A DNA stretch of 64,000 nucleotides from Loripinus fragilis (GCA_964019695.1 OZ026531.1:6767701-6831700), one strand, 5' to 3'. Counted from the stretch's first letter, positions 22,161-34,394 are shown. Notes: generated by a model not told the origin, from the sequence alone. Program-made: numbers and translations.

Positions 22161-22703
22161 ATTGAATACATTGGGTTCTGTTTTTCAAATTTTGGATACA
22201 TACTTGTCCACATTATCAGAAGCTGAATTAATTTATGGTTTTGTTTCTGAGTTAAAATACTAACAATCATACAGACAAATAGTTTTGTCATCGATGTAGA
22301 GCAATTAAAATGCTGTGCTGTAGATGTTTTAAGCGTCAAATGTCCTCAAATTTTGAAGTTTATGTTGAGCGACTGAGACAATTATTATATGATATTCCCA
22401 TACCAGACTATATGTTTGCTGTATGTCTCTTCGTCCATCTGTCTGTCTGTCCGTTTGAAACCGGATCAAATTAGGATAATGAAACTTTGTTTGTGAACAA
22501 GTGGCAATGTGCTTAGTATGCACGTTATCTTTTCGTGGTTGTGTAGAAATTTAGGGAGCTGTGGTAACGGAAAGGGTCAAAATGTGACAAGCAAGTAAAA
22601 GGAAATATGTGAGTAATTTCAGAGGAGTGTTTGTGGGACCATCTGTAAGTTTTATTTTTATTATTGCTTGAGACCAATCCATGATTTAATTTGTTTTTAC
22701 AAA

Positions 22704-23700
22704 ATGGCCTTGCGTTTAGTGTGTTGTAGTCAGGAGTTTTTCAACCAAAGTTTTGAATTATTTTTATGTAAATAAAAAGAGTGCGGTTGAAGTTTCGGCA
22801 TGAGTGTATCTCTGGGAATTACTTGGTCTATGGCCAGTGGTTCAATACAAATACAGAGACCTCGCTAAATTGAACTGTTGCAACACACGCTGATTTGCAC
22901 AGAAAGACCTGGACGGGCATGTGTACAAAGTTGTGAGTTCAGGCATATTGGGTCCATCATGCATGCGATGGAAAAGAAAGAAGGAAAGGAGAAAAACAAA
23001 ATCTGTTATGCAGGCCATCGCGGTGTGACACAGTAAGAAAAAAAAAGGTGTTATAAATGGCTATGCGTTTAGTGTGTTGTAATCAGAGGTTTTTCAACCA
23101 AAGTTTTTTAAAGAATAAATGAGAGTGGTTGAAGTTTCGGCATGAGTGTATCTCTGGGAATTACTTGGTCTATGGCCAGTGGTTCAATACAAATACAGAG
23201 ACCTCGCTAAATTGAACTGTTGCAACACACGCTGATTTGCACAGAAAGACCTGGACGGGCATGTGTACAACGTTGTGAATTCAGGCATATTCGAAACATA
23301 ATGCATGCGTTGAAGAGAAAAAAAAAAGAAGAAATAAAACAAAATCTGTCACGCAAGCCATCGTGGTGTCACAGTAATAAAGGTGTCATAAAGGGCCATA
23401 TGTGTTTAAGTGTGCTGTAGTCAGAGGTTTTTCAACCAGAGTTCTTGAAATAATAAATGAGTGCGGTTGAAGTTTCGGTGGGAATTACTTGGTCTATGGC
23501 CAGTGGTTCAGTACAAATACAGAGACCTCGCTATATTGAACTGTTGCAACACACGCTGATTTGCACAGAAAGACCTGGACGGGCATGTGTACAGAGTTGT
23601 GAGTTCAGGCACATTCGGACCATAATGCATGCGTTGAAAAACAACAAAAAAAAAACAAAAAAAACAACAACATCTGTTTGGTAAGTCATTGGCGGAGTCA
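22704..23700 (+). repeat. Three-unit tandem repeat of about 340 bp
   Basis: Units begin near 22704, 23058 and 23393. Each carries 'gtgttgtagtcagaggtttt', 'gtgcggttgaagtttcgg', 'ttacttggtctatggccagt', 'acagagacctcgctaaattg' and 'cacagaaagacctggacggg', then a variable A-rich end. Units 1 and 2 are nearly identical over about 190 bp. A short frame around LICTERPGRACVQ is open in all three units, but the identity is at DNA level, so coding is not supported. Confidence 0.8.
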
Positions 23701-25640
23701 TTCCGTGAGAAAGGGTACTTTTGTGTATATGTATTGCTTCTTAAAGCTTCAGATTTGTCTGACGTAGAAACAAAAAAGGAAAGAAAAGTCAGTTCAGAGA
23801 AGTGTTTGAGAACCTTAAAAGTAAAATAAGATTTCTACACTCTTTGACCACTAATTTTTTAAATAGTCTATTTTCTTGGGGTGTCATGTTAAGTCTTTTT
23901 TATATGTCTAGCTGGGTTGCAAAAGGACTAATTCAAATGGGCTGCGATGCAAAAGTATTAATATTAATACACAACTGCTATCCGTCTGCACAGCTACAAT
24001 GCCCAGCTATAAGATTCTTTCCAGATTTTATTCTTTCCAGAACGTAAGTGCTGACCGAAATGCTTGGTGTACACTCAGGCTTGTCAGTACGGTAACATTG
24101 GTTGTTCGCATGGAGCAGTCACATTTTGCGTCTAGAGCCATTTCATAGTTTCTGTTCTGATGTCAGAATTGGCATATGATATGTTTAAAGGACACATAAT
24201 AATAGGCATGTTTTACAGTAATTGTATTGGGAATGTGGCATATTCGAATTTTGATAAATGATATTGTATTATTTACTCTTATTCTGTTCAAATATAAATG
24301 AGAACCGCTTTAAAAAAAAGTAATATTAAATAATCGAGATTAGGTCTGCATATACCTTTAATGATGTATTTACATGTTTCTATGGAAAACTAACTGTTTA
24401 ATCTACGTTTGGCTACTTGGTAGCTGGCTTTTCTTCAGATAACCTGAACCCTTCAGGGTTTTTTCTAACTTCATTAAATTCGAGTATTTTGCAGAAAATA
24501 TTTATACCACTTTACACATTGTGGGTCCAATACTTCAACGAATTTTGCCATTTATACGCAATGGAATGTTCAATTTTTGTCGTGTGGGGGTGTACATTTA
24601 TAGGGGGTGCCATTAATTATTTATTCCAATTACCTGGTTTCTTAGGTCAAATAATGTGGAATGTGATCAGAAAAGGCTTTCTGCCATGTGTGACCTCCGG
24701 ACTGCACTGTTTGCAATGGCCCATTTTGTATACATATGGGCACAAATGTGTCCCTGAGTTGCTGCAAATTATCTGCACTAACTAGCTTTTTATTGCTACC
24801 TCGATTGCTACTGTATGCTCAAACGGCAATGTAAGTCCTTTTCCTGTCGTTCTCAACAAAAACAGTCTGCTTCTCGTCTGATTATGTACTCTGGTAATCT
24901 TTATTATGACAATGTGAACCCTAACCTGGAGCAGTCTGATCGGGCTCCATACTGCTTATTTCTTTGATTATAGTATTTAACAGGTCAAAGTTGATTAGAA
25001 TTATGTGCAGCACAGACAACTGATGCCATGGTTTGCAAAAATGTAATAAATCATTGATCCCTTGACCTGTGTGCTCTCACTGCTCTGTACCTGATGGCCT
25101 TATTTCAAGACAAGGAATTTATCTACAAGCATTTATTATCAGTGTAGTTTTCATCGTGGTGAGAAAATTTCTTATCAGCAATAAAATCACTTGTTGGGAA
25201 CAAGAACTCTGACATATTTGAGGTGGTTGCTTGGGTTTTTCTCATTAAAATGAAATATATTCTTGAAAACTGACTTTTCTCTCTGCAGATATTCACTATA
25301 AAAGCGACTCATATTTATTTTATAAGCAATGCATGATTTCTTTCAGCTGAGGGTAGTTGTCATGTTTACAGTAAGCTCAGTGATATAGAGCTGGATCGTA
25401 TTTCTTGAGATTTCCGTGAATGTTATCAGCTGTGAGAAGAGTTTGGTAAAGGTGTAAAGATTTATGCTCAGTTGGTTGTTTTAGCAATTACAAGCTGTTA
25501 GATAAATCCAGTTGTCTTTGTTCTGAAAGTAATTTGTATTTGTGCAGCTGATCATTAGCAACGCTTTAGAGTGTGCACGTTAGGAAGGATTCACCTTGGA
25601 AAATGTTTGTCCATGTTTTGTTTACCACCTTCTTTGTTGC
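23700..25640. other. No recognisable gene
   Basis: A 122-codon plus frame (24417-24785) is hydrophobic and aromatic-rich, but has no recognisable domain and no supporting splice or start context. A (TAA)n tract lies at 25655-25690. I see no repeat family I can name. Confidence 0.3.
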
Positions 25641-26304
25641 GCCGGTCAAAATAATACAATAATAATAATATTAATAATAATAATAATAAGATACACATTT
25701 AAATGCTTTTTCGAGCAGTAGGCCTTATAATGCGGCATTTCATCTGGGTCTGCGCTGTTTGCCGGCCTAATGCCGACGAAACGGATCTTCAGCTGAAAAA
25801 AGAACAAATTTATCAGCGTTGAATTCTTAATATGTGTAGTAGGTCGTCTCATGTTTGTTGTATCGGTGCAAATTTAGGAATCCATTAGGTACATAAACGC
25901 TCTGTGGATAGTTTAACTTTTCGATTTGTATGAAGGCATACGTGAACAGGTATATGTAATTGTCTAAGTGTTCCTTCGAGCTTTTCCTCAGCAAAAAAGA
26001 ATACCACACTAAAAGAAATACATAAAATAAACATATTCGATAATAGAAACGGGATATGCTAATTTCAAAACAAACACAAGCGTGTATGTTTTTCAGTGAC
26101 GAGTCACAGATATAGCCATTTTCTAAAACAGGTTGTGTTATCTAACAGTATGCTTGTTTGGAAGAGTCAAAAAAGAAGGAGTCCAGGCTGCATTATGAAC
26201 TCGAATATATAAGTTAAGGACAATGGAACATTTATAACCTATCTTCAGTGGCCATCCCATTTTTTTACAATACCCATCCTGCTGACAAAAAAGGTTTACA
26301 GCGC

Positions 26305-26830
26305 GAGTTGTTAGCAGCAAGGTTTCTGGACAATATAGCTTTAGAGCACATATACAGGTGTGACACACTAAGCCCAGTTATGTTCCTTGGGGACTCAATG
26401 ATTCGATTTTGGTAGGATCTTATAAAGATACTACCATTATTTCCATTGGGGGAGTTAGAATGCAATATTTCTCGAGTGAGTTTTTGAGTGGACACATCCA
26501 TATTTGAATATTATACATATAGGAACGAATGACATAAACAAGCCCACGATTCCTGTTCAACAAGCCATGAGTCACGCTCAGATGTTTATGAAACCGTTTT
26601 TTAATTCGTTATTCTTATTGTAGAAGAGGTTATGCTTTGCGGTAGGGATTTCTGGTTGTACATATATTAAAACACCAAGGTGGATGCATTGAAGGTTTTG
26701 CTGGAGAAAGAATCTATGGCATATAATATAAATCCACGTTTGTTGACAGTTCAAACATTAGACTATCTCATCTGAGAGACTTTGTTCACTTGAATATGGA
26801 GGGGAAAAACGTTAAAGGGAAAATTTAAAG
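26305..26830 (+). pseudogene. Decayed SGNH/GDSL-hydrolase-like coding relic
   Basis: Reading across frameshifts gives the ordered blocks of an SGNH hydrolase fold: VMFLGDSMIRFW (block I, GDS with the candidate Ser, about 26381-26413), TTIISIGGVRMQYF (block II Gly, about 26430-26470), NIIHIGTNDINKPT (block III GxND, about 26505-26550), and DFVHLNMEGK (block V DxxH, about 26782-26810). Spacing is that of a domain of about 160 residues. At least two frame changes and several stops break it, so it makes no protein. SGNH domains occur in cellular esterases and also in ORF1 of some CR1-type LINEs and other metazoan transposons. Which source applies here is not visible. The frame assignment was made by hand. 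Confidence 0.6.
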
Positions 26831-27835
26831 GGTTTGATTTGAATACACGACCTGGAGCACTGGCAGTTGTGTTTTATGTTGAAGTATTGAGGAATTGCCA
26901 TGCATTTTATGTTGTTTTACACAGTGATAAATATTGTAAAAAGGTCACAATAATGCCTCTAAGTTCATAAATTTAAAAGATGTAACTTGCATATAAATTG
27001 TGACAAATTAAAAAAGAAAAATAAAGGAAAATGAGGACAACATTACAGCTTAATTAGTCTTCAGCCCACAATCACTAAGATTAGTGTTTATGAGCCGCAA
27101 AGCTGCTTTCTTTGGGGTTTTCTATATTGTTTTGCTATATAGCTTCTTGATGGTATGGAATAGCACCAAATTTAGCAAAATTTATATGCGGTTTACGTTT
27201 CTTATTTTGATCAGGATACAGTATGTTTTCTCACAATAGCAGACATAGAGAATTCCATTCAGTTTCGAAGTCAACAAACCGGTTCCGCTATATAAACATA
27301 ACTCTGTCAGATTCAGGTCATTGTAATTTAAAATCAAAGCACTGAGAGTACTGATGGGGACGGCTGTATTTAAGCGTGCAAGTCTTCAAATAGGGATATT
27401 TTTAGTTTGATACCTTTTGTACAACCTGCGATTTACCTAACAAGAATGGTTAACTAAAACCTTACAACAAAAAAGCCAAACAAGGAACAAGAAAAAAAAA
27501 TAAAAGAAACAATAAACAATTAATCAACATCAAAACCACTTCCTTAGAACTGGCAGCATCAAAATTTGAAACCACTTGGTTCCTATATAAATTGTCATTT
27601 CTTATTTGTATCTACATCACACGGAATTAGATATGAATTGATGTACTGCCATATAACGGACACGGTAAACAGTTTTACTATAGACTATTAATGGTTATGC
27701 ATACGTATCTACAATATAAGACTATAGGTACTTAATTGCTGAAGGAACAGGACTTACTCTCATACTTTAGTATCATCGTCCATTTGTATGTACATATGGT
27801 CAAATTAAGATACTATTCTTTCTCAGCTTTTGACT
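26830..27835. other. No recognisable gene
   Basis: AT-rich, with A-rich runs at 27010 and 27490. I see no domain, no clear inverted ends and no tandem structure. Confidence 0.3.
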
Positions 27836-28235
27836 TCAGCAGAATCCATCTAGAGTGAAGATCTGTCCAGTAAAATTAATTTAGGCACCAAGTGGTTTCT
27901 GCTGCTGTCAGTTCTGAGACAGTGTTTCAGTGTTGACATAATGTCGGGATCATATCTCTTGTATTATTTGAAGTAGGAATGCCAAAATTCGTGAATTCAT
28001 GTATCTTGGGGTCACGGAGCGTCGCGTACCCTACCTTAACATATGCCCTCAGATCTAGAAAAATCGTGTCACGAGCATAAATCCTATATTATATGATATA
28101 GGAATCCCGAATTTGGTTTGTGGACACATCCTGGGGGTCAGGGAGTGTCGAATATCATTCAGTGTCACTGTTACCTTGCTTTCGGGCCTCAGTTTTAGAA
28201 AAAAAATATCGTAAAAATGGGCTGTCCAATGTTGT
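27836..28235 (+). repeat. Pearl-like block and two-unit repeat
   Basis: 27836-27955 matches the 'agaatctagggcgaagattt ... gtggcttaggcttcagtccg' block at 13908-14010. 27960-28235 holds two diverged units of about 125 bp ('taggaatgccaaaattcgtg', 'taggaatcccgaatttggtt', each followed by 'ggggtcaggga'-type text). They resemble the units at 43985-44330. Confidence 0.5.
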
Positions 28236-28689
28236 CAAATAACGTTCCATAATTGTGTCGCATGCTAGATCCATTATCATAACATATCTTGTTCACGATA
28301 GACTATAAATGGCCATGCATAAGCCGGGTACTTAAAATCCAGCCACATAAAAAGAGTAGACCTATACGCGATGGAAGCACGTTATAAATGGTAAACAATT
28401 ACAGCTCTGACGTTTATATCTCAGAGCTTTGAACCATTGTAAATGGACAGGCTCGAGAAGTTAAAAATTGAAGCATGCAGTGTGCATGAATACATATTAT
28501 AATCAGGTTAAACGACCGCCAGCTTTTTTAGGCTAATACTTGTTTCATAATTATTATTACCTGCGTGGCCTCAGCGAAAGCAGGTCTAGTAGTAGGTCCA
28601 CTCTGTCCGTTCGTACTCACCAATGGACTCTCGTTGGGTACTTTAAATTTCCGAAATTTCTTGGTACTTTAAATTTCCAAAATCAATTA

Positions 28690-30552
28690 CGGAATAAACC
28701 TCATTTGCATATAAAGGGAGCTAATGCCTCGGTTACATTTGCCTTATGACGAGTATACGATGCCTGTACGATGTCCAAATCACCGTTTCCGTACCGCCTC
28801 CACAGGGAGACCTTGCGATCATCGTACGGATTTACGGGCATCGTACACTCTTGCGATAGTCGTAAGGAGCCCGCAAGGTCGCCGTACGATGCCTTTGCAG
28901 GGCCCATAAAATCGTATGGACATCGGACGGTCGTCCTGCGGTAACCCTAAGGCGATGGCACGATGATCGTGCGTTCGCCTTGCGACGTGTCAACAATTTC
29001 CCGGAGAGTTATCAGTAGCTGTTTGTTTCATTTCAATATTTGTCTTCAGGTGATGTTTCTTATACCACCACTCAGTGTGACTCAATATGGACACAGTTCA
29101 GTTTGCTGATGGAAGCAGTCTAATCATGAGCGGATCCAGAGGGGGGGGGGGCAGGGGGTCCGGACCCCCCCCCCCCCGGAAAATCACAAAAATATAGTTT
29201 TTTTTATCAATACTGGTCCAGATCCCGTAGAAAATCTCAAAGCTAAACATGTACCAAGCCAGCATTACATGACGGGCCAGCATCGGTCCGCCAGCGAAAC
29301 GCCATTTAAAATGACGTTTTGCTAGCGGGCCAATAATGACCCCCGCTTTTAGTGGTATTTGGATCCTCTCGCCCTTATCAAGTAAAAAAAGTTGAGTTGG
29401 ACCCCCTCTGACATAACTTTCTGGATCCGCGCATGCTAATCAGGGCCCATAGAGTATGTTTCCATGATAAAATTATCTGAAGAGCAATTCAAAATATGCA
29501 CCTAACGTGAAATGCATATGCATTTTCAGTATATAAAATGCTGGTTGGATAAGGGGTTTAATTAATTAGATAAGATTAAAAAAAAGTCCAGATATTTTTG
29601 TGATTTATAACTCTGGGATTTGAATTTGAGTATTACTTCAAGGAATAAAATCTCGAAGTGAGAAGATGTGACTAGTTCGAACATTGAAATTTGAATGAAT
29701 GAATGTTCTACAAAATGTATTTTACTGAAAACGAATGGCAAATGTGCTGACCAGGCCGAGTGGAAGAAAGTGCATTCTGATCAGTACCTTTGCTGTTCGC
29801 ATGCAACGACTTCATTTTTGCTTATGACGCAGATTTTATGTGTTGCTGGCCGTAGAGTGCCTTTGAATGATTAAACTGAATAAAACCATAATAAGCGTTT
29901 TAGTCTACGCTGATACAATAAAAGCATCTTTATATTTTCAATTAAAGTGCTACTTTTCGAATTATAAAAGTGTACTATAAAAAAGTGGTTGCAATATTCT
30001 GTGATTTAAACTTTATGAAAACTGCAGAACTTAGAAATCGACATTAAAATATACACAAAGGTATCACGCTGTTTCATACCTTGGGACCATGTTCAACTAA
30101 AACACTAGCCTCTTCACATCACGATTTGTGATCACATGACTTTGAAACATAGTTCAAATGGAATGCAAAAATGAACATGGATAGCCGTTTGAATCCATGC
30201 ACATAATTACACGACAATTGCACAGTCAGCGTACCGACTCCTTGCGACTTCCGCAAGGTCATCGTACGGGCATCGTGCGATTTATATAGGGAGGTCGTGA
30301 AGATAACACGATGATTGTACGATAACCTTGTGGTTGTCGTACGATATCCGCAAGGTCTCTGTAAACTTTTGATCTAGTTTGTCGCCGAAAGAAATCGTAA
30401 GGTGATCGTAAGCAATGTAAACACATACGTCGTAGCTTTTAGCCGCCTACGATGCCGAAAAAATCGTAGAGAAAATCGTAGACAAATAAATCGTACGACG
30501 ACCGTAGCAAATGTAACCTAGGCATTATAAACTCAAAATGAAGTTTATTCCG
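28690..30552. mobile_element. Non-autonomous DNA element with CGTACGAT subterminal arrays
   Basis: Inverted ends: 'cggaataaacctcatttgca' ... 'cctcggttacatttgc' at the left, with the inverse at 30490-30552, interrupted by small indels (total about 45-50 bp). The flanks offer a possible TTA duplication (28687-28689, 30553-30555). The first 260 bp and last 300 bp are packed with about 18 variants of (a/g)TCGTACGA(t) and 'ccgcaaggtc'. The middle lacks them and holds a nested MITE (29125-29435). No transposase frame is seen. Confidence 0.7.
29125..29435. mobile_element. CATGCGCGGATCCAGA-ended MITE (copy 2, nested)
   Basis: Ends 'catgagcggatccagagggg' and 'ctttctggatccgcgcatg', flanked by the direct repeat CTAAT (29120-29124, 29436-29440). 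The inside has a G-run/C-run pair and a 'gtccgccagcgaaacgcc' hairpin. It sits within the 28690-30552 element and is therefore younger. Confidence 0.75.
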
Positions 30553-30639
30553 TTAAACTTTTCTGGGATTTGTTGGGTACTTACGCTTTATTGGCAACCA
30601 ACAAGAATCCATTTGTTAGAGAGTCCGTCTTTCCGTCTG

Positions 30640-31010
30640 TCCATCCATCCGCAATACTTTTAGGGTGCCTAGTTTTTGTAATCTGTAACTCCAAAAGTTT
30701 TCATTCATTTTTATTAAAACTTTGCATAGTGATTGTTCACATATAGAAGATGTGCACCTCCTATTTTGTGCATAATTCATGAATATCAAGTTTCTTATTT
30801 TTGAGGGGCGTTGCTCTTAGACATATTTTCTGTCCAGAATGCTAAGATGGTGTCTGGTCTTTGTAATCTGTAACTCAAACACTTTTCATTCCTTTATATT
30901 CAAACTTTGCATAATGATTGTTCACACATTGAAGATGTGCATCTCTTATTTTGTGTTCATTTGAAAAATATTTTCTCAATTTTTGACGGGTGTTGAACTT
31001 AGAATTTGGT
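30640..31010 (+). repeat. Two-unit tandem repeat of about 180 bp
   Basis: Units at 30667 and 30849 share 'gtaatctgtaactc', 'ttttcattc', 'aaactttgcata', 'tgattgttcaca' and 'gaagatgtgcatctc'. The upstream 'gtccgtctttccgtctgtcc' is the usual leader of such mollusc repeats. Confidence 0.7.
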
Positions 31011-31210
31011 GGTCTTAAATCATCATTGCCGACCCCTGTGAGCTGAGAAGAAACAGAAAAAATAATATAAAATTATGCTGTTTCGAATCAAACATGATTT
31101 CGTGTTAACCCGTAGTAATGTTGTAGATGCGCAACCTGATTTGTTGAGTCTTCTCTCGATATAGAATCATAGGTCTAGATTAGCAAACAATTCCAGCGTA
31201 ATAGTGAGAA

Positions 31211-31393
31211 TGTTTTCTTGTCCATCAGTTTTAATATTTGCTTTGGGTACTCAAAAGATGAGACAGTTCCATTTTGATTATCCTCAACATATGCCTTGGT
31301 AGAGATTTAAACATATGTTTGGATGCTTTAAAGAACCGTCTTATTGAGACAATTCTTTGAGTACCCGCAACTATGTTTTGGTTGAGAAATAGA
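31211..31393. mobile_element. AGACGG-palindrome MITE (copy 7, degenerate)
   Basis: 'ttgggtactcaaaagatgag', 'ttaaacatatgtttggatgc', 'aaagaaccgtcttattgaga', and the end 'ttttggttgagaaatagaa' are present, but the order suggests two overlapping decayed copies. Confidence 0.6.
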
Positions 31394-31647
31394 AACTGTC
31401 CACCGCCACCGCCGATGGGCCGAAATATGTGTTAATGCATTGATGGTGATGGTTCAAAAAGCTGCTATATGCATTTAAAAAAAAAAGCTAATGCTTGTAA
31501 AAAATAAACTTGGCTTCACTAGAAAAATATGACCTCAAAATGCATTAGAATCGCTTTTACGGACATTTTGAATTTGAAATATTTCTTTAGGGAGGCCCTA
31601 TCCCCCAACGAGAGGGGTCGTTTCTCTCGTGCTCCCCCCTCCCAACC

Positions 31648-31769
<122 letters not shown>

Positions 31770-31984
31770 CTTTGACACTCGAAAGACGCATACTACATTT
31801 CAAGATCGTACCAGTTTTCAAAAGTCGACAACGACCCTTGAGTCAGTTAGCAGCCTATATTGATGAAAGCATAGGCAGCATTATACCTCCATGAAATGAC
31901 ATTTTCTTGATAAAAGTTTTATTGAGGATTTTCATAACCTTGAAGTGAGCATTGAAATAACGCAACGATGGTTGCACCCCGTGG

Positions 31985-32875
31985 TTGTATTTACTGGTGC
32001 AGACTCGCCAGAGCCTTCGCTGCTCGTATAAATAGGACACAAGTCGTCATTTGAGCCAACGCAAAAAATTTTGGTACAGTGACGAAGGCTCAGTTGAGCC
32101 TGTGCAAATGTGCAGACTCACCAGAGCATTCGCTGAAGTCATATATGACAGCGAAAGCGCATTTCGGGCCAGCAAGAGAGTTTGGTACTTATTAGATTGT
32201 CGAGTGACAAAAGGCTCAGGTGAACCTGTGCAGCCTTGTGAATATTCACCAGAGCCTTAACTCGCTGCTCGCATAAATGACACACACACCGCCGATCGAG
32301 CATGCACATGGGATTCTGATACTGTTACGAAGGCTCAAGCGAGCCTGTGCAAATGTGCAGACTCACCAGAACCTTCGCTTCTGGAACACAGATTTCCATT
32401 TGAGCCACCACATGATATTTTGGAACTGTGATGAATCATTAGGTGAGCCTGTTCTTTAGAGCATTTTCTGCATGCAAAAATGACACCGAAATCGCCATTT
32501 GAGAGAGCACGAGATTTTGACACTTATCGCATTGTGAAGTGACTACGGCTTTGGCGAGTCTGCATATTTGCGCTGACAGTTTCGTCTGAGCCTTCGCAAC
32601 AGTATTAAAATGTCGCGTGTTTGATCAAATGGTGATTGGGTTGTCGCTAATACGAGCAGCGAATGCATGACGAGTCTGCACATTTGCCTGAGACACTCAA
32701 CAATGCGACTGCGAAGGCGAGTCTGCACATGTTTGCGCGGAGTCGCCCGAGTCTTCGTCACTGGACAATGCCTTAAGTACCAAAGGTCGTGTTGACTCAA
32801 ATGGTGATATGGTTCACATTTATGCTAGAAACGAAGGCTCCGAGAAGTCTGCACATTGTACAGTCAACAGGTTTA
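31985..32875. repeat. Degenerate array of hairpin units (GAGTCTGCACATTTGC)
   Basis: About nine units spaced 85-130 bp, near 31992, 32084, 32210, 32325, 32420, 32540, 32655, 32705 and 32828. The typical unit is 'acgaaggctc' ... 'gagcctgtgcaaatgtgcag' ... 'actcaccagagccttcgct', so each starts and ends with inverted CGAAGGCTC. The orientation of the asymmetric core (gtgcaaatgtgcagactc) reverses in the second half. Spacers also share 'gagattttggtacttat'. Confidence 0.7.
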
Positions 32876-33576
32876 GATTTTATTTACCTTTTGGCTTTTG
32901 CATTTTCCAGGGTGCATCAAATGGGAAAATGTATTAAATTGTAAAAATTAAATATAAAATCACAGCTGGGATATTTATAATCAAAACTTCGAACAAATAT
33001 TAATGCAATTGGACAAGTCTGAGAGGTTCAAACACAAGTATGGAGTGCGTAAGACGACTTACAATCATATCGCTAAACGACCGCTAACTTTTTTAAAAAG
33101 CCAATTCTTGTATATGTATCAACTGGTTCCCTGCTCACGTGGTCGCTAATTATATAAATTTTTATTATTGCGCGATAATAATTTACATATATTTATGATT
33201 GGTTTTTTGAAATCGAGCAGATAAATCTCAAATACTGTAGATCTAGACCTATTTTTAAAAAGACAAAAACAACAACGACAATAAAAAACACGAAACAAGT
33301 TGGAACTATTTTTACGCGGAAGCTTCTTAATAGGCGTTGTTAGGATCGTATTAATCCCTTATCATGCGGCTTGGTAATGCCCTGTTTTGAATACAATGTA
33401 GATCCATATCAGCCGGCTTCTCAGAAAGTAACTGATCCAGAATCAATTGTTTACCACTCTGCCTCTAAATCAACCATTTAACCTGATACTTTGCAACAAA
33501 TAGGCTGAAAAATTGGGATTAATCGTAACATATTGATGTGTTCAACAGTGCAAGAGCAATAACTATTTTCAGCCAA

Positions 33577-33934
33577 CAGGGGCGTGCCTGCGTATACGCA
33601 AAGTACGCAGCTGCGTACTTTAATTTTTGAATGTCCAAAAAATAAAAACGTCTTAAATCGCGAAAAATGCAATAAAAAACATGCCTCACCCGGGTTAGGT
33701 CTTTACAGTACAAGTATACCGATTTTGCAATAATCCTGAACCAAAGCAATAGGATTTTGACTGTTTTTCACTTTTGTTTTGGAAACAATTAAGTCGGTGT
33801 TTAGGTTCAGAAAATGCAGGAGAAGCCACCATTTGGTTCATATTTTGATATTTTTCCTAACGCATGGGAGGGGGACATCCCCCTCCCATACCCACCCCCT
33901 GCGTACTTTGATTTTGCCCTCAGGCACGCCCCTG
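33577..33934. mobile_element. 358-bp MITE with 5-bp target duplication, hAT-like ends
   Basis: Perfect 14-bp inverted ends CAGGGGCGTGCCTG / CAGGCACGCCCCTG, flanked by GCCAA on both sides. The empty site exists at 22080-22160, which fixes the duplication as exactly GCCAA. CAGGG starts are common in hAT elements, but those usually duplicate 8 bp, so the superfamily is uncertain. Inside are 'agtacgcagctgcgtactt' and C/G-rich runs, with no transposase. Confidence 0.85.
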
Positions 33935-34006
33935 GCCAATGGCTAGCATGTTTCAATATATAGGGTATACACAGTGTATCTACCTCACTTGTTTAGCTTA
34001 CGCTGG
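33935..34006. repeat. Right part of duplicated 81-bp segment
   Basis: 'gccaatggctagcatgtttc' to 'cttacgctgg', the same as 22089-22160. The left part is 33563-33576. The surrounding sequences at the two loci do not match, so the duplicate itself is a small dispersed fragment. Confidence 0.8.
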
Positions 34007-34394
34007 TGTGGGGACTTTGTCAGTTCTGCTATCATAATTCTTTACCTATTAGTTAATGGTATCAGGTTTGCTTTTACAAATGGTGAGCGTGAATGAAAAA
34101 AAAAAAAAGAAAAAAAGAAAAAAAAAGAACAAAAATAATTGTAGATATAGAAAAAAGTTAACAATTTAATTAGCAAACAGGTTTGTGTCAGGTTAACTAC
34201 CGTGTTTCAATAGTTCTCGTCCTTGCTTCTCCATTTTCCAGTATTTTCATCTCCAAATACTTATATCTATTGGAACATGGTGGTCATTGCTGAATATAGA
34301 TAACTATTTTCATATCAGTAGGCTAGTTAAAATGTCGCAAAACTTTTTGACGCAGTTTGCAAGGCTTCAGTTACATTTAAAGCAGCCTTTCTCT

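Noticed and set aside
23457..23684. Small conserved protein in the 340-bp tandem units
   Set aside because: Identity among units is equally high outside the frame, so recent DNA duplication explains it.
24417..24785. 122-codon hydrophobic frame
   Set aside because: No recognisable domain, no conserved context and no splice evidence; open frames of this size occur by chance in 64 kb.
31985..32875. CRISPR-like array
   Set aside because: Units are degenerate, their spacers share sequence with each other, and no cas genes or bacterial context exist.
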